Assembly (NCBI RefSeq): GCF_052857255.1
Contig: NC_135500.1
Location: forward strand, 46,679,272 to 46,743,271
Origin: Amblyomma americanum
Taxonomy: Eukaryota; Arthropoda; Arachnida; Ixodida; Ixodidae
Direction of reading: 5' to 3'
Length of the DNA: 64,000 nt
Part shown: positions 38,307 through 48,871 of the stretch, in pieces
Layout of the letters: the number at the start of each line of letters is the position of its first letter
How positions within the stretch are numbered: position 1 is the stretch's first letter
Translations under genes and position numbers: made by a program
Notes under the pieces: model-generated
Told to the model about the DNA's origin: nothing
Databases searched by the model: none
What the model saw: only the letters and a program-made list of their open reading frames with translations

Positions 38307-39495
38307 ATCAACGCGCTCCTCAGGAGCTGCACGAAGGTTGCCCTCCGCCTACCCCCTCGCACCTCTACTACCCGGCTCCTCAACCTCGGTACCCACAACA
38401 CGTTTGAAGAGCTGGCAGAAGCCACCCTAACAGCACAGCTGACTCGTCTGTCGAGTACCGCGGCAGGCCGCACTCTACTCTGTGAGCTAGGCATCACCCC
38501 GATCACCCATCCTGCCGATGGTGTTTCCCTACCTCCAGACGTATACTCCTATCTCCTTATCCTACCAATCCCTAAGAGCATGCACCCCGAGCACGACCAA
38601 GAACTCAGGGCAGCCCGCTCTAAAGCCCTGCAAAGCTCTACGGCAACAGTTCCGAGGTAGACTACGTGGACGCGGCAGCGTAGCCGTCGGGTTCCCGCAT
38701 GGTTCTCGCCGTCGCTAATTCTCAGGCCCGACTAATCGCATCAGGATCCGTCACCACAGACTCATCGGAAATTGCAGAGGAAGTGGTCATTGCACTCGCT
38801 CTTGCCTCCACCTCTGCCACCAAAATTATATCCGACTCAAAATCCGCCCTATCCAATTTCGCCAAAGGTCTGATATCCCGCACCGCGGCTCGGCTCCTAC
38901 GCTTCTGGCACCCCACCCACCACGTAACCCTTATCTGGACCCCCGCACACGCAGGCCTCCCGGGTAACGAGGAGGTCCACTCCCTTGCCCGAGGTCTCAC
39001 TTTCCGGGCCGGAGTTGGACCTCCTCCGCCATCCCGGGAGCGTCTGCTTACGTTCAAAGATATTCTTGCCTGCTACCGAGATACCCGGCGCGTTTACGCA
39101 CCGCCGGCTCCTTCCCTAACCTTAATCCAGGACTCCCACTGGCGCCGACTCCAGACCGGAACTGCTCCCTACCGTATCCTCCATGCCCGCTACCCCGATC
39201 AATTCCCTTCTTCTTGTAAGCTCTGCGGGAAGCCGGGAGACTTCCTTCATGTCCTCCTCACATGCCCTGCCTTCCACTCCCTCCATCCCCTACCACGGCG
39301 GAGTAATACTGGGAGACTCTCCTGGCCAGCTCCGCTGCTGCTGACCAGCGCCGGATATTTACCGACGCCCTGAAGCAGATAGCCCTCTAAGGGCTGTCCT
39401 TTGCCCTGTAAGGGCAGCCCCTTAAGGGTTACCTCGTGCCATGTTAGGGGGTTTACCCTCCCTCGGTATTTGGCAATAAATGTTTCCACCCCCAC
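38307..39495 (+). mobile_element. LINE-6 family, 5'-truncated plus-strand copy
   Basis: The 3' part of the same I-type family as LINE-6 (41780-54450): the sequence from AACGCGCTCCTCAGGAGCTG to the 3' UTR matches the minus-strand copy throughout. The 3' end contains GGGCTGTCCTTTGCCCTGTA and TTGGCAATAAATGTTTCCAC with a (CCACCA) tail. It lies head-on to LINE-6, about 2.3 kb away. Confidence 0.85.
38680..39373 (+). pseudogene. LINE-6 family RNase H and C-terminal knuckle
   Basis: Upstream, VDYVDAAA (first RNase H Asp) is followed by an in-frame TAG. Then RMVLAVANSQARLIASGSVT, SSEIAEEVVIALALA (Glu), KIISDSKSALSNFAKG (second Asp) and WTPAHAGLPGNEEVHSLARG (His). The C-terminal knuckle reads CKLCGKPGDFLHVLLTC. 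The first codon listed for the open frame (38699) follows the TAG and is not a natural start. Confidence 0.8.
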
Positions 39496-39594
39496 CACCA
39501 CCATCCATCCACTCGAAACATTGGCATAAAGGTTAATATAGAATTCACAGCATGGAACCCTGTGGGACACTACTAGATAGGGTAAGTACAGAGT

Positions 39595-39827
39595 AAGTAC
39601 GGATAAAGGAGGGAGTAAAAGAAGAAAGGAAGAAAGAAGTGCCGTAGTGGAGGGCTCCGGAATAATTTCGACCACATGGGGGATCTTTAACGTGCAATGA
39701 CATCGCACAGCACATGGGCGCCTTAGCATTTCGTCTCTATCGAAACGCGGCCGCCGCGGTTGGCTTCAAACCCGGGAACTCCGGGTCAGTAGCCGAGCGC
39801 CTAACCACTGAGTCGCCGCGGCGGGGT
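39595..39827 (-). mobile_element. SINE family 1, minus strand
   Basis: GGATAAAGGAGGGAGTAAAA, GAGGGCTCCGGAATAATTTC, the GACATCGCACAGCACATGGG region and a head ending CTAACCACTGAGTCGCCGCG. Nearly complete except for the extreme tail. Confidence 0.85.
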
Positions 39828-39954
39828 AAAAAAAGAGAACGAAGAGCTTCGTTTCGATCAAATAAATTATTGTGTCAAATTATTTATCAAGTGCATTTTG
39901 TATGCCGCAGGCCGGCTATGAAAGCAAACTGGTTGGTCGACGTAAATCATGATT

Positions 39955-40030
39955 TTTCACGAACTCCAACGATATATGAAACAGATGCTGCGCCATTTCA
40001 TTTCCCTAAAAACCAATTATTATTATTATA
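39955..40030 (+). mobile_element. SINE family 1, 3' tail fragment, plus strand
   Basis: GAAACAGATGCTGCGCCATT then CATTTCCCTAAAAACCAATT, the last 70 bp or so of the family. The head is absent. Confidence 0.65.
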
Positions 40031-40079
40031 ATTATCCCGAACTTGCTCATTACAGAGATGGTTGGTTGGTTCGTTTCTA

Positions 40080-40324
40080 GGGAAAGGTTTGATTTCGTTT
40101 ATGTGGGTTTAACGTCCCAAAGCGACTCAGGCTATGAGAGACGCCGTAGTTAAGGGCTCCGGAAATTTTGACAACCTGGGATTCTTTAACGTGCACTGAC
40201 AATGCATAGCACACAGGCCTTTAGAATTTCGCCACCATTGAAATTCGACCACCGGCCGGGATCGAGCCCGCATCTTTTGGGCCAGCAGCCGAGCGCCATA
40301 ACTACTAAGCCAACGCGGCGGCTG
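40080..40324 (-). mobile_element. SINE family 2, minus strand
   Basis: The tail side has TTTAACGTCCCAAAGCGACT and GGCTATGAGAGACGCCGTAG; the body has GGGCTCCGGAAATTTTGACA; the head ends GCCAGCAGCCGAGCGCCATA and ACTAAGCCAACGCGGCGGC. The head resembles family 1, but the 3' part (GACGTCCCAAAG...) differs, so this is a separate family. Other copies are at 40978, 56874, 59357 and 63478. Confidence 0.8.
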
Positions 40325-40602
40325 ATTTCTACGGAAAGTAAATTGCGCAGTATCTGTCTTACATGTCGGCGGACACCTTAACCGCGCCGTAAGAGAAGGG
40401 ATAAAGGAGGGACGAGATGCCATAGTGGAGGGCTCCGGAATAATTTCGACCACCTGGGGATCGTTAACGTGCACTGACATCGCACAGCACACGGGTGCCT
40501 TAGTGTTTCGCCTCCACCGAAACACATCCTCCGCGGTCGGATTCAAACCCGGGAACTCCGGATCAGTAGCCGAGCGCTCTAACCACTGAGCCACCACGGC
40601 GG
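40325..40602 (-). mobile_element. SINE family 1, minus strand, abutting family 2
   Basis: GTAAATTGCGCAGTATCTGT, the CGGCGGACACCTTAACCGCG region, GAGGGCTCCGGAATAATTTC and a head ending ACCACTGAGCCACCACGGCG. It begins where the family 2 copy ends, so the two inserted next to or into each other. Confidence 0.85.
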
Positions 40603-40975
40603 GTTCGATAATGTTGACCAAAACCTTCTATAATGCGTCAAAATGCTTTAAAAGACCATCAGTCGTCAGACCGTCCTAGCCAGTCGTCTTTTTGTGGTTA
40701 AAACTTGATAAGGCACAATGAATATCCTGTCACTATCGGGAGGCAAAAATGCTCATTTGAGAACAGAATGACTAGAGTGACGAGTACCTTCGTGGCTGCA
40801 GAGGTTGTGCTGAAGAACCAAAAGCGTGTTAAATTCATTTGGAAAGGTCCAGGATAAGGCACCAAAGTTTTTTGAGATTGTGTAGGTTGTACTTTTTCTA
40901 ATATTGCCTCTCAACTGGTTGATAGTGGTCCAAGTTTTTGACAGGTTTAATTTCGCATCATTGAACTTGTTGTGG
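40603..40975. other. Unassigned sequence
   Basis: No gene or element recognised between two SINEs. Confidence 0.3.
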
Positions 40976-40977
40976 TC

Positions 40978-41205
40978 GCCGCCGCGGTGGCTCAGTGGGT
41001 ATAGGGCACAGCTGCTGACCCGAAAGACGCGGGTTCGATGCCGCCTGTGGCGGTCGAATTTCTATGGATGCAAAATTCTATAAGCTCGCGTACTTGCGAT
41101 GTCAGTGCACGTTTAAGAACCCCAGGTAGTCGAAACACCTGGAGCCCTCCACCACAGCGTTCCTCACAGCCTGAGTCGCCTTGGAGCGTTCCGTCGCAAA
41201 AAAAG
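40978..41205 (+). mobile_element. SINE family 2, plus strand
   Basis: GCCGCCGCGGTGGCTCAGTG, GCTGCTGACCCGAAAGACGC, GGGTTCGATGCC (B box), GTCAGTGCACGTTTAAGAAC and CACAGCCTGAGTCGCCTTGG. Same order as the copies at 56874 and 59357. Confidence 0.8.
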
Positions 41206-41564
41206 AAAACTTCTGGAAATGTTCTCTTTCTTCGGCGCGAATCGGAGCATTGGCTTTATTCAGAGATGTCTTGTATAGCGCTTTCAAGAATGGGCTCCCG
41301 TTCTGCGATCGCAGATATGGTGTTTGTTTACCCATGGACAATCAGTTTTCCTGTTTAACTGAAATAATTCTTTTGGAAGACTGAGCTGAACAAATGTACC
41401 AACAAAAGAGTCGTATACACCATATGAAAATACTCTGCAAGGAAAAGCTTCCCGCTCATATTTTTAATAGCCACGTCCAGACGTCTTTCACTTTTTTGCT
41501 TGGTGTCAGAGATACGTTCACCATGCATCTAAGTCATTTATCGTTGCAGTATAGAACAACCAAC

Positions 41565-41766
41565 AAAGAAATGATCGCTTATTTTTTTCTCGATAATAAA
41601 TGATAAAACATCATCATCCGGGCGGGCATTGGTAGGATCCAGGCAAGCAGGTACTATTTTATCGCCTAGAGGTTCAACGCGAGTAAGACGAGTTATCAAT
41701 GCTTCAATTCCAGCAGTTGCAAGAGCATCCAGATATTCTACAACAATGTTTTTTCCAAGAACGAAG
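41565..41766 (-). other. Unrecognised exon-like open frame
   Basis: The minus strand is open for about 65 codons ending in TAA near 41565. Pieces read GKNIVVEYLDALATAGIEAL, then TRVEPLGDKIVPACLDP, then ARPDDDVLSFIIEKK. The composition is protein-like. It lies just outside the LINE-6 3' end and could be a cut fragment of an unidentified element or a host exon. I do not recognise a family. Confidence 0.3.
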
Positions 41767-41908
41767 CCACTTTGCCGGTGGTGATGGAAACATTGCCAAA
41801 TATTGAGGGGGGCAAAGCCCTAACATGGCCCGAGGCAACCCTCACGGGGCTGCCCTTATAGGGCAAAGAACAGCCCTTGGAGGGCTGTGCGCTTCAGGGC
41901 GTCCGTAA

Positions 41909-42594
41909 TTATCCGGCGCTGGTCAGCAGCAGCGGAGCTGGCCAGGAGAGTCTCGCAGTATGACTCCGCCGTGGTTGGGGACGGAGGGTGTGGGAAGGTA
42001 GGACATGTGAGGAGGACGTGAAGTATCCCGGTTTCCGCAGAGCTTGCAAGGAGAAATTAATTGATCGGTGTAGCGGGCATGAAGGAGAATAAGGTAGGGA
42101 GCTGTTCGGGTCTGGAGTCGGCGTTAGTATGAGGCCTGGGTTAAAGTTAGGGAGGGAGCCGGCGGTGCGTAAACGAGCCGGGTATCTCGGTAGTAGGTAA
42201 GAGTATCTTTGAACGCAACAGAGGCTCCTGGGAATATGGTGACGTCCAACTCCGGCCTGGAAAGTGAGACCTCGTGCGCAGGATTGCACCTCCTCGTTAT
42301 CCGGGAGGCCTGTGTGTGCGGGGGTCCAGATAAGGGTTACGGGGTGGGTGGGGTGCCAGAAGCGTAAATGCCGAGCCGCGGTGCGAGATATCAGGCCTTT
42401 GGCGAAATTGGATATGGCGGATTTTGAGTCGGAGAGAATTTTGGTAGCAGAGGTGGAGATTAGAGCGATTGCAATCGAGCGAATGCAATCGCCGCTTCCT
42501 CTGCAATTGCCGATGACTCTGTGGTGAGTGATCCTGATGCGGTTAGTCGGGCCTGATTATTAGCAACAGCGAGAACCATGCCGGAGCCCGAGGG
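41909..42594 (-). pseudogene. LINE-6 RNase H and C-terminal domain
   Basis: Follows the in-frame TAG after VDYVDAAA (42597 region). Visible pieces: GMVLAVANNQARL, an AIAEEAAIAF-type stretch (Glu), the DSKSA region near 42430 and WTPAHTGLPDNEEVQSCARG. Frames shift several times, for example near 42490 and 42300. The decayed C-terminal end includes SSSHVLPSHTLRPQPRRSHT in the wrong frame. Confidence 0.65.
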
Positions 42595-44180
42595 CTACGC
42601 TGCCGCGTCCACGTAGTCTACCTCGGAACTGTTGCTGTAGAGCTTGTGCAGAGCTTTAGCGCGGGCTGCCCTGAGTTCTCGGTCGTGCTCGGGGTGCATG
42701 TTCTTAGGGGTTGGTAGGATAAGGAGATAAGAGTGTACGTCTGGAGGTCGGTAAACACCATCGGCAGGATGTGTGATCGGGGTGATGCCTAGCTCACAGA
42801 GTAGAGTGCGGCCTGTCGCGGTACTCGACAGGCGAGTCAGCTGTGCTGTTAGGGTGGCTTCTGCCAGCTCCTCGAACGTGTTGTGGGTATCGAGGTTGAG
42901 GAGCCGGGTAGTAGAGGTGCTGGGGGGTAGGCGGAGGGCAACCTTCGTGCAGCTCCTGATTAGCGCGTTGATGCGGTCCCGCTCCTTCTGCTCTAGGGGG
43001 AGGTAGGGGATTGAGTACGCTGTGCGGCTCGTGATGTAAACTTGGGTGAGGCGGAGAGTGTTCTGCTCCCGCAGACCAGCGCGCTGGTTCGCCACGCGCC
43101 GAATGAGACGGGTGGCTTGCTGGGCTTGGGTCAGGAGAGTTTGAATGGCCTTAGCATGCGCGCCATGGGAGTGAAGGACGAGGCCCAGGATGTTAATCTT
43201 GGCGACCAGGGGAATTGGGTGGTTTCCTAGAGTGAGTGAGATAGGAGGGTTGGCGGGGTCGTGCGGCCTGGGGCAGTAGAAAAGGAGTTCTGATTCAGAA
43301 GGGGAGCAGGCTAGGCCGCGCGCGCGAGCGTATGAGTCGATGATGTTGAGGGCCGACTGTAGGTTGTGTTCCATGTCGGCGTCACTGTCTCGATTAGCCC
43401 AGATAGTGATGTCGTCAGCATAGAGCGGAAATGTATGTCGGGTATTTGGGCGAGTTGGGGCTGGAGTTGGAGAAGGGTTATATTAAAGAGGATAGGAGAC
43501 AGTACAGCACCCTGAGGGGTTCTCCGCGCTCCCAGTGAGACACCGGACAGACGGTGGTCGCCCTTAGTGAGTGTGGCTGTTCGTTCGCGGAGGAAATGGC
43601 GGACGTAATTGTACATCCGCGGGCCTACGCCTAGGGCGTGGAGGCCTTCTAGGATGGCTGCGTGGGTAGCGTTGTCGAAAGCTTTTGTTCGGTCGACGCC
43701 GAGGATATTCTTGGTGTCGGCCGCGGGGGAGTCAAGGATGTGGTGCTTGAGTTGTAGAAAGACGTCCTGGGTGGACAAGCCCGGGCGGAAACCAAACATG
43801 CACGAAGGCATATGGTTGCTGTTCTCCATATACCGGCTGAGCCGGGTCTGGAGAACGCGCTCCATGAGCTTGTCCACACACAACGTAAGAGAGATGGGAC
43901 GGAGGTTAGCGGAGAGAAGTGGTTTGCCGGATTTGGGAATAAAGACTACTTTGGCGTCTTTCCATTGAAGTGGGAGGGCGCCGCGCAGCCAGCATTCGTT
44001 GAAGTAGTTGGTTAGGGCTTTGGCGGAGGGGCAATCGAGGTTGCGGAGTGCCTTGTTATGCACTCCGTCGAGGCCAGGAGCTGAGGACGCGTTGAGGCGC
44101 TTAAGTCCTGACGCCAATTCCGCGTCGGTGATCGGTAGGTCGAGAAGGTCGTTGGGGGAGCCTGTGTAGTCAGGGTGCAC
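42595..44180 (-). pseudogene. LINE-6 reverse transcriptase
   Basis: The upstream frame (43311-44180) has APGLDGVHNKALRNLDCPSA, PISLTLCVDKLMERVL, CMFGFRPGLSTQDVFLQLKH, LGVDRTKAFDNATHAAILEG (block A) and TPQGAVLSPILFNI. A frameshift near the catalytic motif leads into 42595-43374: MEHNLQSALNIIDSYARARG, KINILGLVLHSHGAHAKAIQ and the thumb. The YADD region (about 43400-43415) reads through only after a frame change. It ends VDYVDAAA, the start of RNase H, at an in-frame TAG. Confidence 0.8.
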
Positions 44181-44452
44181 TGCGGAGGGATATGCGGGGA
44201 AGTAGATATCACGGAGCTCCTCGAGGAGTTCCTGCGGGGATGTCTCGGTTGTGTGTGAGCTTTATGAGGTTGTGATTCTGGTGTGTCATGGACTGAGTCG
44301 AATCAATGAGATGGCGGAATAGGTTCCAGGTCTGGGGCAGGCTCATGTTGCCGTCCAGCTTGTTACGGAGAGATTCCCAATTTTGGCGAGACAGAGTTGC
44401 AGCATGCGTCTCAATCTCCTTGCTGAGCCGGGGCAGCCGGCATCTGAGTGTT

Positions 44453-45285
44453 CTATTCCAGCGCTGACACCGCCACCTCCGTTCGAGACTCGCCTTGGCC
44501 TCTCATAGGTGCAGGAGATGGGAATCTATCGCGTCTGCAGGGAAGTCCTCTGGGATTTAGCGAGTCACGCTGAAGTTGGTCGCACGAAGTAGCTATGTCT
44601 GAGATGGTGTGTAGAGTGCGGGCTGCTCGGGAGGTGCGGAACGAGTCCCACTTCGTGATGGTAGCATCACGAGAGGGTCTACGTGTTGGGCCTGCTTGTA
44701 GGAGAAGCTCGATAATGTAGTAATCACTACCCAAATTGTCCTGGGTGTTACACCACGCAGCGTGAGGGAGGCGGTGGGTGAAGGTGAGGTCAAGAGTAGT
44801 GTCTGCGCAGACGCTGATCCCGATGCGAGTAGGAATGGTGGGGTCTGTGAGAAGGGAGAAGCCGGCTTGCTGAGCTGCGAGAAATACCCTGCGCCCCTTG
44901 GGGGTGTCGGCTGTGTAGCCCCAGGCCGTGTGCGGGGCGTTGAAATTCACTACAATCAGGAATGGGCATTTGTGTGTGGCTCGCTTGGCAAGCGTGAATA
45001 GTTGGTCGAAGTCGTGCCGCAAGCACTTCGGGTGGCTGTATAAGTTGAGGAGGAGGAGACTAGTATCCCGAGTGCGCTGCGGCACGAGTTCGATGAGTAG
45101 ATCATCTATTTCGGGGACGTCTAAGGGGTGGGAGATGGTAGTGAGCGCACGGCATACAACAAATGCAACTGGAGGGGGTGTGGGAGAAAAGGGGACGATG
45201 GGCACGTAGCTGGGTAGGGTAAGGGGTTTGGAGGGCTCTTGCAGCGCGAGCACTTCGAGCACAGTTCCACTGTCAGATGGTGAGT
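44453..45285 (-). pseudogene. LINE-6 APE-type endonuclease with internal deletion
   Basis: QWNCA (about 45270) is followed almost directly by VLALQEPSKPLTLPSYVPIV, so roughly 30-40 residues between the first two conserved blocks are missing. Then LLNLYSHPKCLRHDFDQL, LIVVNFNAPHTAWGYTADTP (the usual GDFN is VNFN), ADTTLDLTFTH and DNLGSDYYIIELL (the usual SDH is SDY). Catalytic Asp and His positions are therefore altered. The frame continues to 44453 and is followed by a frameshifted linker to the reverse transcriptase. Confidence 0.75.
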
Positions 45286-46132
45286 ATAGTGCGTGGTCTC
45301 GACATCACTGAAGCTGTCGTTTGCCGTGGAGGAGTTTGAGACGGTGTGGAGCCAGCCTTTCTTTCTAGGCCGCACGGCAGCACAGGCAGTCCCTTGGCGA
45401 GTCTCTTGCTCCTTGAATCGCTCGTCAATTTGGTGAGCAAACTCGTCTAGACGGGTAGTGAGGTTAGCAAATTGATTTGGAAAGGCCTTGATGGCCGTCT
45501 GCACCACGGCCTGAATTCTCGCCTCCACGTTGTTCGGAATTGGGAGGCAGGGCTGGCGTTCCCTCGGTCGGGGTTGGTGTGGTCACGGAGATAGTGGGTG
45601 TTGCGGACCGCTTCATGGCCGGCGGTTCGCGAGTAGGGAGATGTGGCGATGGAAGAGTCGGGGTAGGAGTGGTCGGGGCCGCTGGTGCCGGGGTAGGTGT
45701 TTGGGCCTGCTGGTGGGCATGCAGCTGTGCCTGGAGGCGGTGGTTGGTGGTTTGGAAGGAGGCGAGCTGCGCGCGGACACGCAGCAGCTCTTCATAGAGG
45801 GGGCTGGTGGAGCCCTGGGAAACTACGCCTGCCCAGCTCACCTCATTGGTGCTGCAGCCGGGTGCCTGGGCAGGTGGTCTCGGTGGGACTGGAGGTGGTG
45901 GTGACCTGGTTCCAGTCCAGGAGCGGGACCGGGCGTTGGGCTTGTTAGAGGTGGACGGCTGTTTTGGTGCGGCAGGGAGCAGCACCGGAAAGGACTTCAA
46001 TGTGAGCAGCGGGGCCCGGGACTTGCGGGTCGTGGAGCGGCTCCGGTGTTGGGGTGGAGCCTGACTGGTGGGAGTCTGACTGGCGTTTGCCTCGGCGGCT
46101 TGCTTGGCATCGAAGTACCTCTTTTTTACGAG
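45286..46132 (-). pseudogene. LINE-6 ORF1, C-terminal half
   Basis: Begins LVKKRYFDAKQAAEANAS at the LINE-7 border, then a Ser/Pro-rich region, NEVSWAGVVSQGS, and a helical segment YEELLRVRAQLASFQTTNHR with HAHQQAQTP repeats. After a frameshift near 45500 the tail reads MEARIQAVVQTAIKAFPNQF and DEFAHQIDERFKEQE, another helix. It is consistent with a LINE Gag-like protein after its knuckles. Confidence 0.7.
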
Positions 46133-46399
46133 GTATATTTATTTAGCAAATACTGCCGGCCTGTGTTACAGGCCTTAGGCAGGAGTGGGGTACAAACATA
46201 TTGATAAAAATGACAAGCACATTGCAAAAGAAGCAGATAGCGAACAGAGCAAAAACCAGTACATACAACATAAAATCGATTACAAAGACATAGAACATAT
46301 GATGACATCGATCCTGGCAGCAAACGAAGGCATCGGACTTGGCCCAAAACAAGGATACATAAGAGCCCTATACATCCTTCAGAGCTTGTAAAAATAAAT

Positions 46400-48642
46400 T
46401 CACCGATTCGCAATTGACAACATCAGCAGGTAAACCATTCCACTTAATGATAGTATGGGGAAAGAACGAATACTTAAATACATTAGTTTTGCATGAAAAC
46501 GCGGCAACTTAGTATGGTAAGAGCGTGTAGGGTATCGAGATGTGTGCTCAACTAAAATTCCTTCCTCTATTGTTAGTTTATTGTGATAATACAAGTAGAA
46601 TAACTTTAATTTTTCTCGATGACGACGCATGGCCAGGTGTTCAAGTCCTGCGGTTTGCATTAGGGCTGTTGGGGAAATATTCCAACTGTAACAATTAAAG
46701 ATAAATCTAGCAGCTTTGCGTTGGACATTTTCTATTTTAAGTTTGTTACTTTCGGTCCAGGGATCCCACACTGCCGCAGCATATTCCAACATTGGCCGAA
46801 CAAATGTTTTGTAAGCTAAAAGCTTTATTTCTTGTGTGGATTGTGCCAGCGTTCTTCTCAAGTAGTGGAGTTGTCTTAGAGCTTTTTTTTTCGATATACG
46901 ATATGTGCTCGTTCCATCGAAGGTCTGAGACTATCTGAATTCCTAAGTATTTAAAAGCGTTGACAACTAAGAGGGGCTCATTGGCTAAGCGGTATGTAAA
47001 ACTAAAAGGATTCTTTTTACGTGTCACAGTCATCGCTACTGTCTTGTTGGAATTTAAAGTCATTTGCCACGTGGAGCACCATTTTTCTACTGCAGACAGT
47101 GAATCGCTTAAAAGGAATTGATCTTCAGGGCTAGAAATTTCTTGATAGAGTATGCAATCGTCTGCGAAAAGCCGTATTTTAACATGTACGTTGTGAACTA
47201 TGTCATTAATAAATACTAGAAAGAAAAGGGGACCCAAGACTGAGCCCTGCGGAATACCGGATTCTACTGGGACAGCATCAGAGAGGACGCCATCAACAAC
47301 CACACTTTGACGTTTATGCGAAAGATAGGCTTCGATCCAAGAGAGTAGGCACTCGTGTTTCAGTATAGGTTTTAACTTCTGCAGTAATTTTTGATGAGAC
47401 ACACGATCGAATGCTTTCTCGAAATCAAGAAAAACAATATCAACTTGATTATGCCTATCTAGTGCTGCTGCTAAATCGTGGACTGTTGCAATAAGCTGTG
47501 TTACTGTGGAGAGACCGCGATGGAACCCGTGCTGGCGATTATCAAGGACGTGGTTCTCCTCGAGAAAGTTAGTCAAGTGTTTACAGATGATGTGTTCAAG
47601 CAATTTTACTGAAGTGCACAAAAGAGAAATTGGCCGGTAGGAAGAAGGTGCTGATTTGTGTTGGTCTTTGGGAATCGGGGTGATTTTTGCGTGTTTACAA
47701 TCACTTGGCAATTCAGAGCAGTTTAGTGATTTCCTAAATATTAAAGTTAAATATTTGGCGGACCATTTAGCGTACTGTACCAGAAAGGCATTAGGTATTT
47801 CGTCAATCCCTGGCGACTTCTTTGTCTCCAAGTTAAGCACAAGAGCTAGCACACCTTCCTCAGTTAAGCAAATGTCACTGATTGGTGCCAGATCATCAAA
47901 GGAAGAAAAATGTGGCTTGCAGCCGTCATCGTGAGTGAATATCGAGCTGAAGTACTGGTTGAGCGCCTGCGCTGTTTCTAACTTGTCGTGCATACCCGCA
48001 CTATCTGCAGAAAGGCCAAGAATCAATTTCTTGCGTGGCGCGAGATGTTGCCAGAACTTGCTTGGAGAAGAAACTAGGAAATTTTTCATACGTACAGTGT
48101 GGAATTGGTGTTTGGCTGTATTGATAGCGTTCCGCAACGACAGGCGTAGCATGGAATACTTATCTGCAGTGACCGATGAAGGATGCTTTGAGTGTTGTTG
48201 TCTCGCTTTCTTAAGCTTACGTCCCAGACGCGCAATATCTTTTGTCATCCAAGGATTGCTAGTGCGCAAAATTTTCCGTTTTCTTGGCACAAAATCGCTT
48301 ACACATTGGTGAACTAAGTTTTTGAAGAAGCACCACATGTGCTCAACAGAGGTACTCTGTGTTTCGTACAAACAGGAAAAGGAAGAAAATGAAGTGTCTA
48401 GTGCATCTAAGATATCGACATCACTTGCACGTGAGAAGATCGGGATAGTTGTCTCTCTCTTCTGAAGCTTTGATATAGGGCGCAACTGCAAAGATAAACT
48501 TGACATTTTATGGTCTGATCTTCCCTCTAAGACAGACACACGTGGTGTTCGGCGTAGCAGGTTGTCAGAAACAAGAAACAGGTCCAGAACTGATTGAGAG
48601 TCGTTTTGTACACGGGTGGGCTCAGTGACTAGTTGTGTCAAG
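46400..48642 (-). pseudogene. LINE-7 ORF2: endonuclease end and reverse transcriptase
   Basis: 631 open codons (46746-48641) begin LTQLVTEPTRVQNDSQSVLD, the end of the endonuclease, with SDHKMSSL (His). Reverse transcriptase: KSPGIDEIPNAFLVQYA, SYRPISLLCTSVKLLEHI, QHGFHRGLSTVTQLIA, FLDFEKAFDRVSHQKLL, SGIPQGSVLGPLFFLVFIND, RLFADDCILYQEI (catalytic FADD, about 47158-47169) and KYLGIQIVSDLRWNEHI. A frameshift near 46850 leads to 46400-46861, which carries EYAAAVWDPWTESNKLKIEN, the C-terminus. One main lesion; it is otherwise well preserved. Confidence 0.85.
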
Positions 48643-48871
48643 TTATTTCATTTCATTTCATTTATTTACCCTCAGGGCCGTTAGGCGTTACAGAGGGGAG
48701 TGGGAATAACATATAAGTACAAAAAACAAAAACAGCAGCTAAAAAATTTGAATATAGTTACAGCACACACTGATTTAAGATTAGCAACAGCACTAGCAAA
48801 AGGCAGCATTACACAAAACAAACCACAAAAGAAAACAGCAGCAATAAAATAAAACAGATATAGACAGAGAC

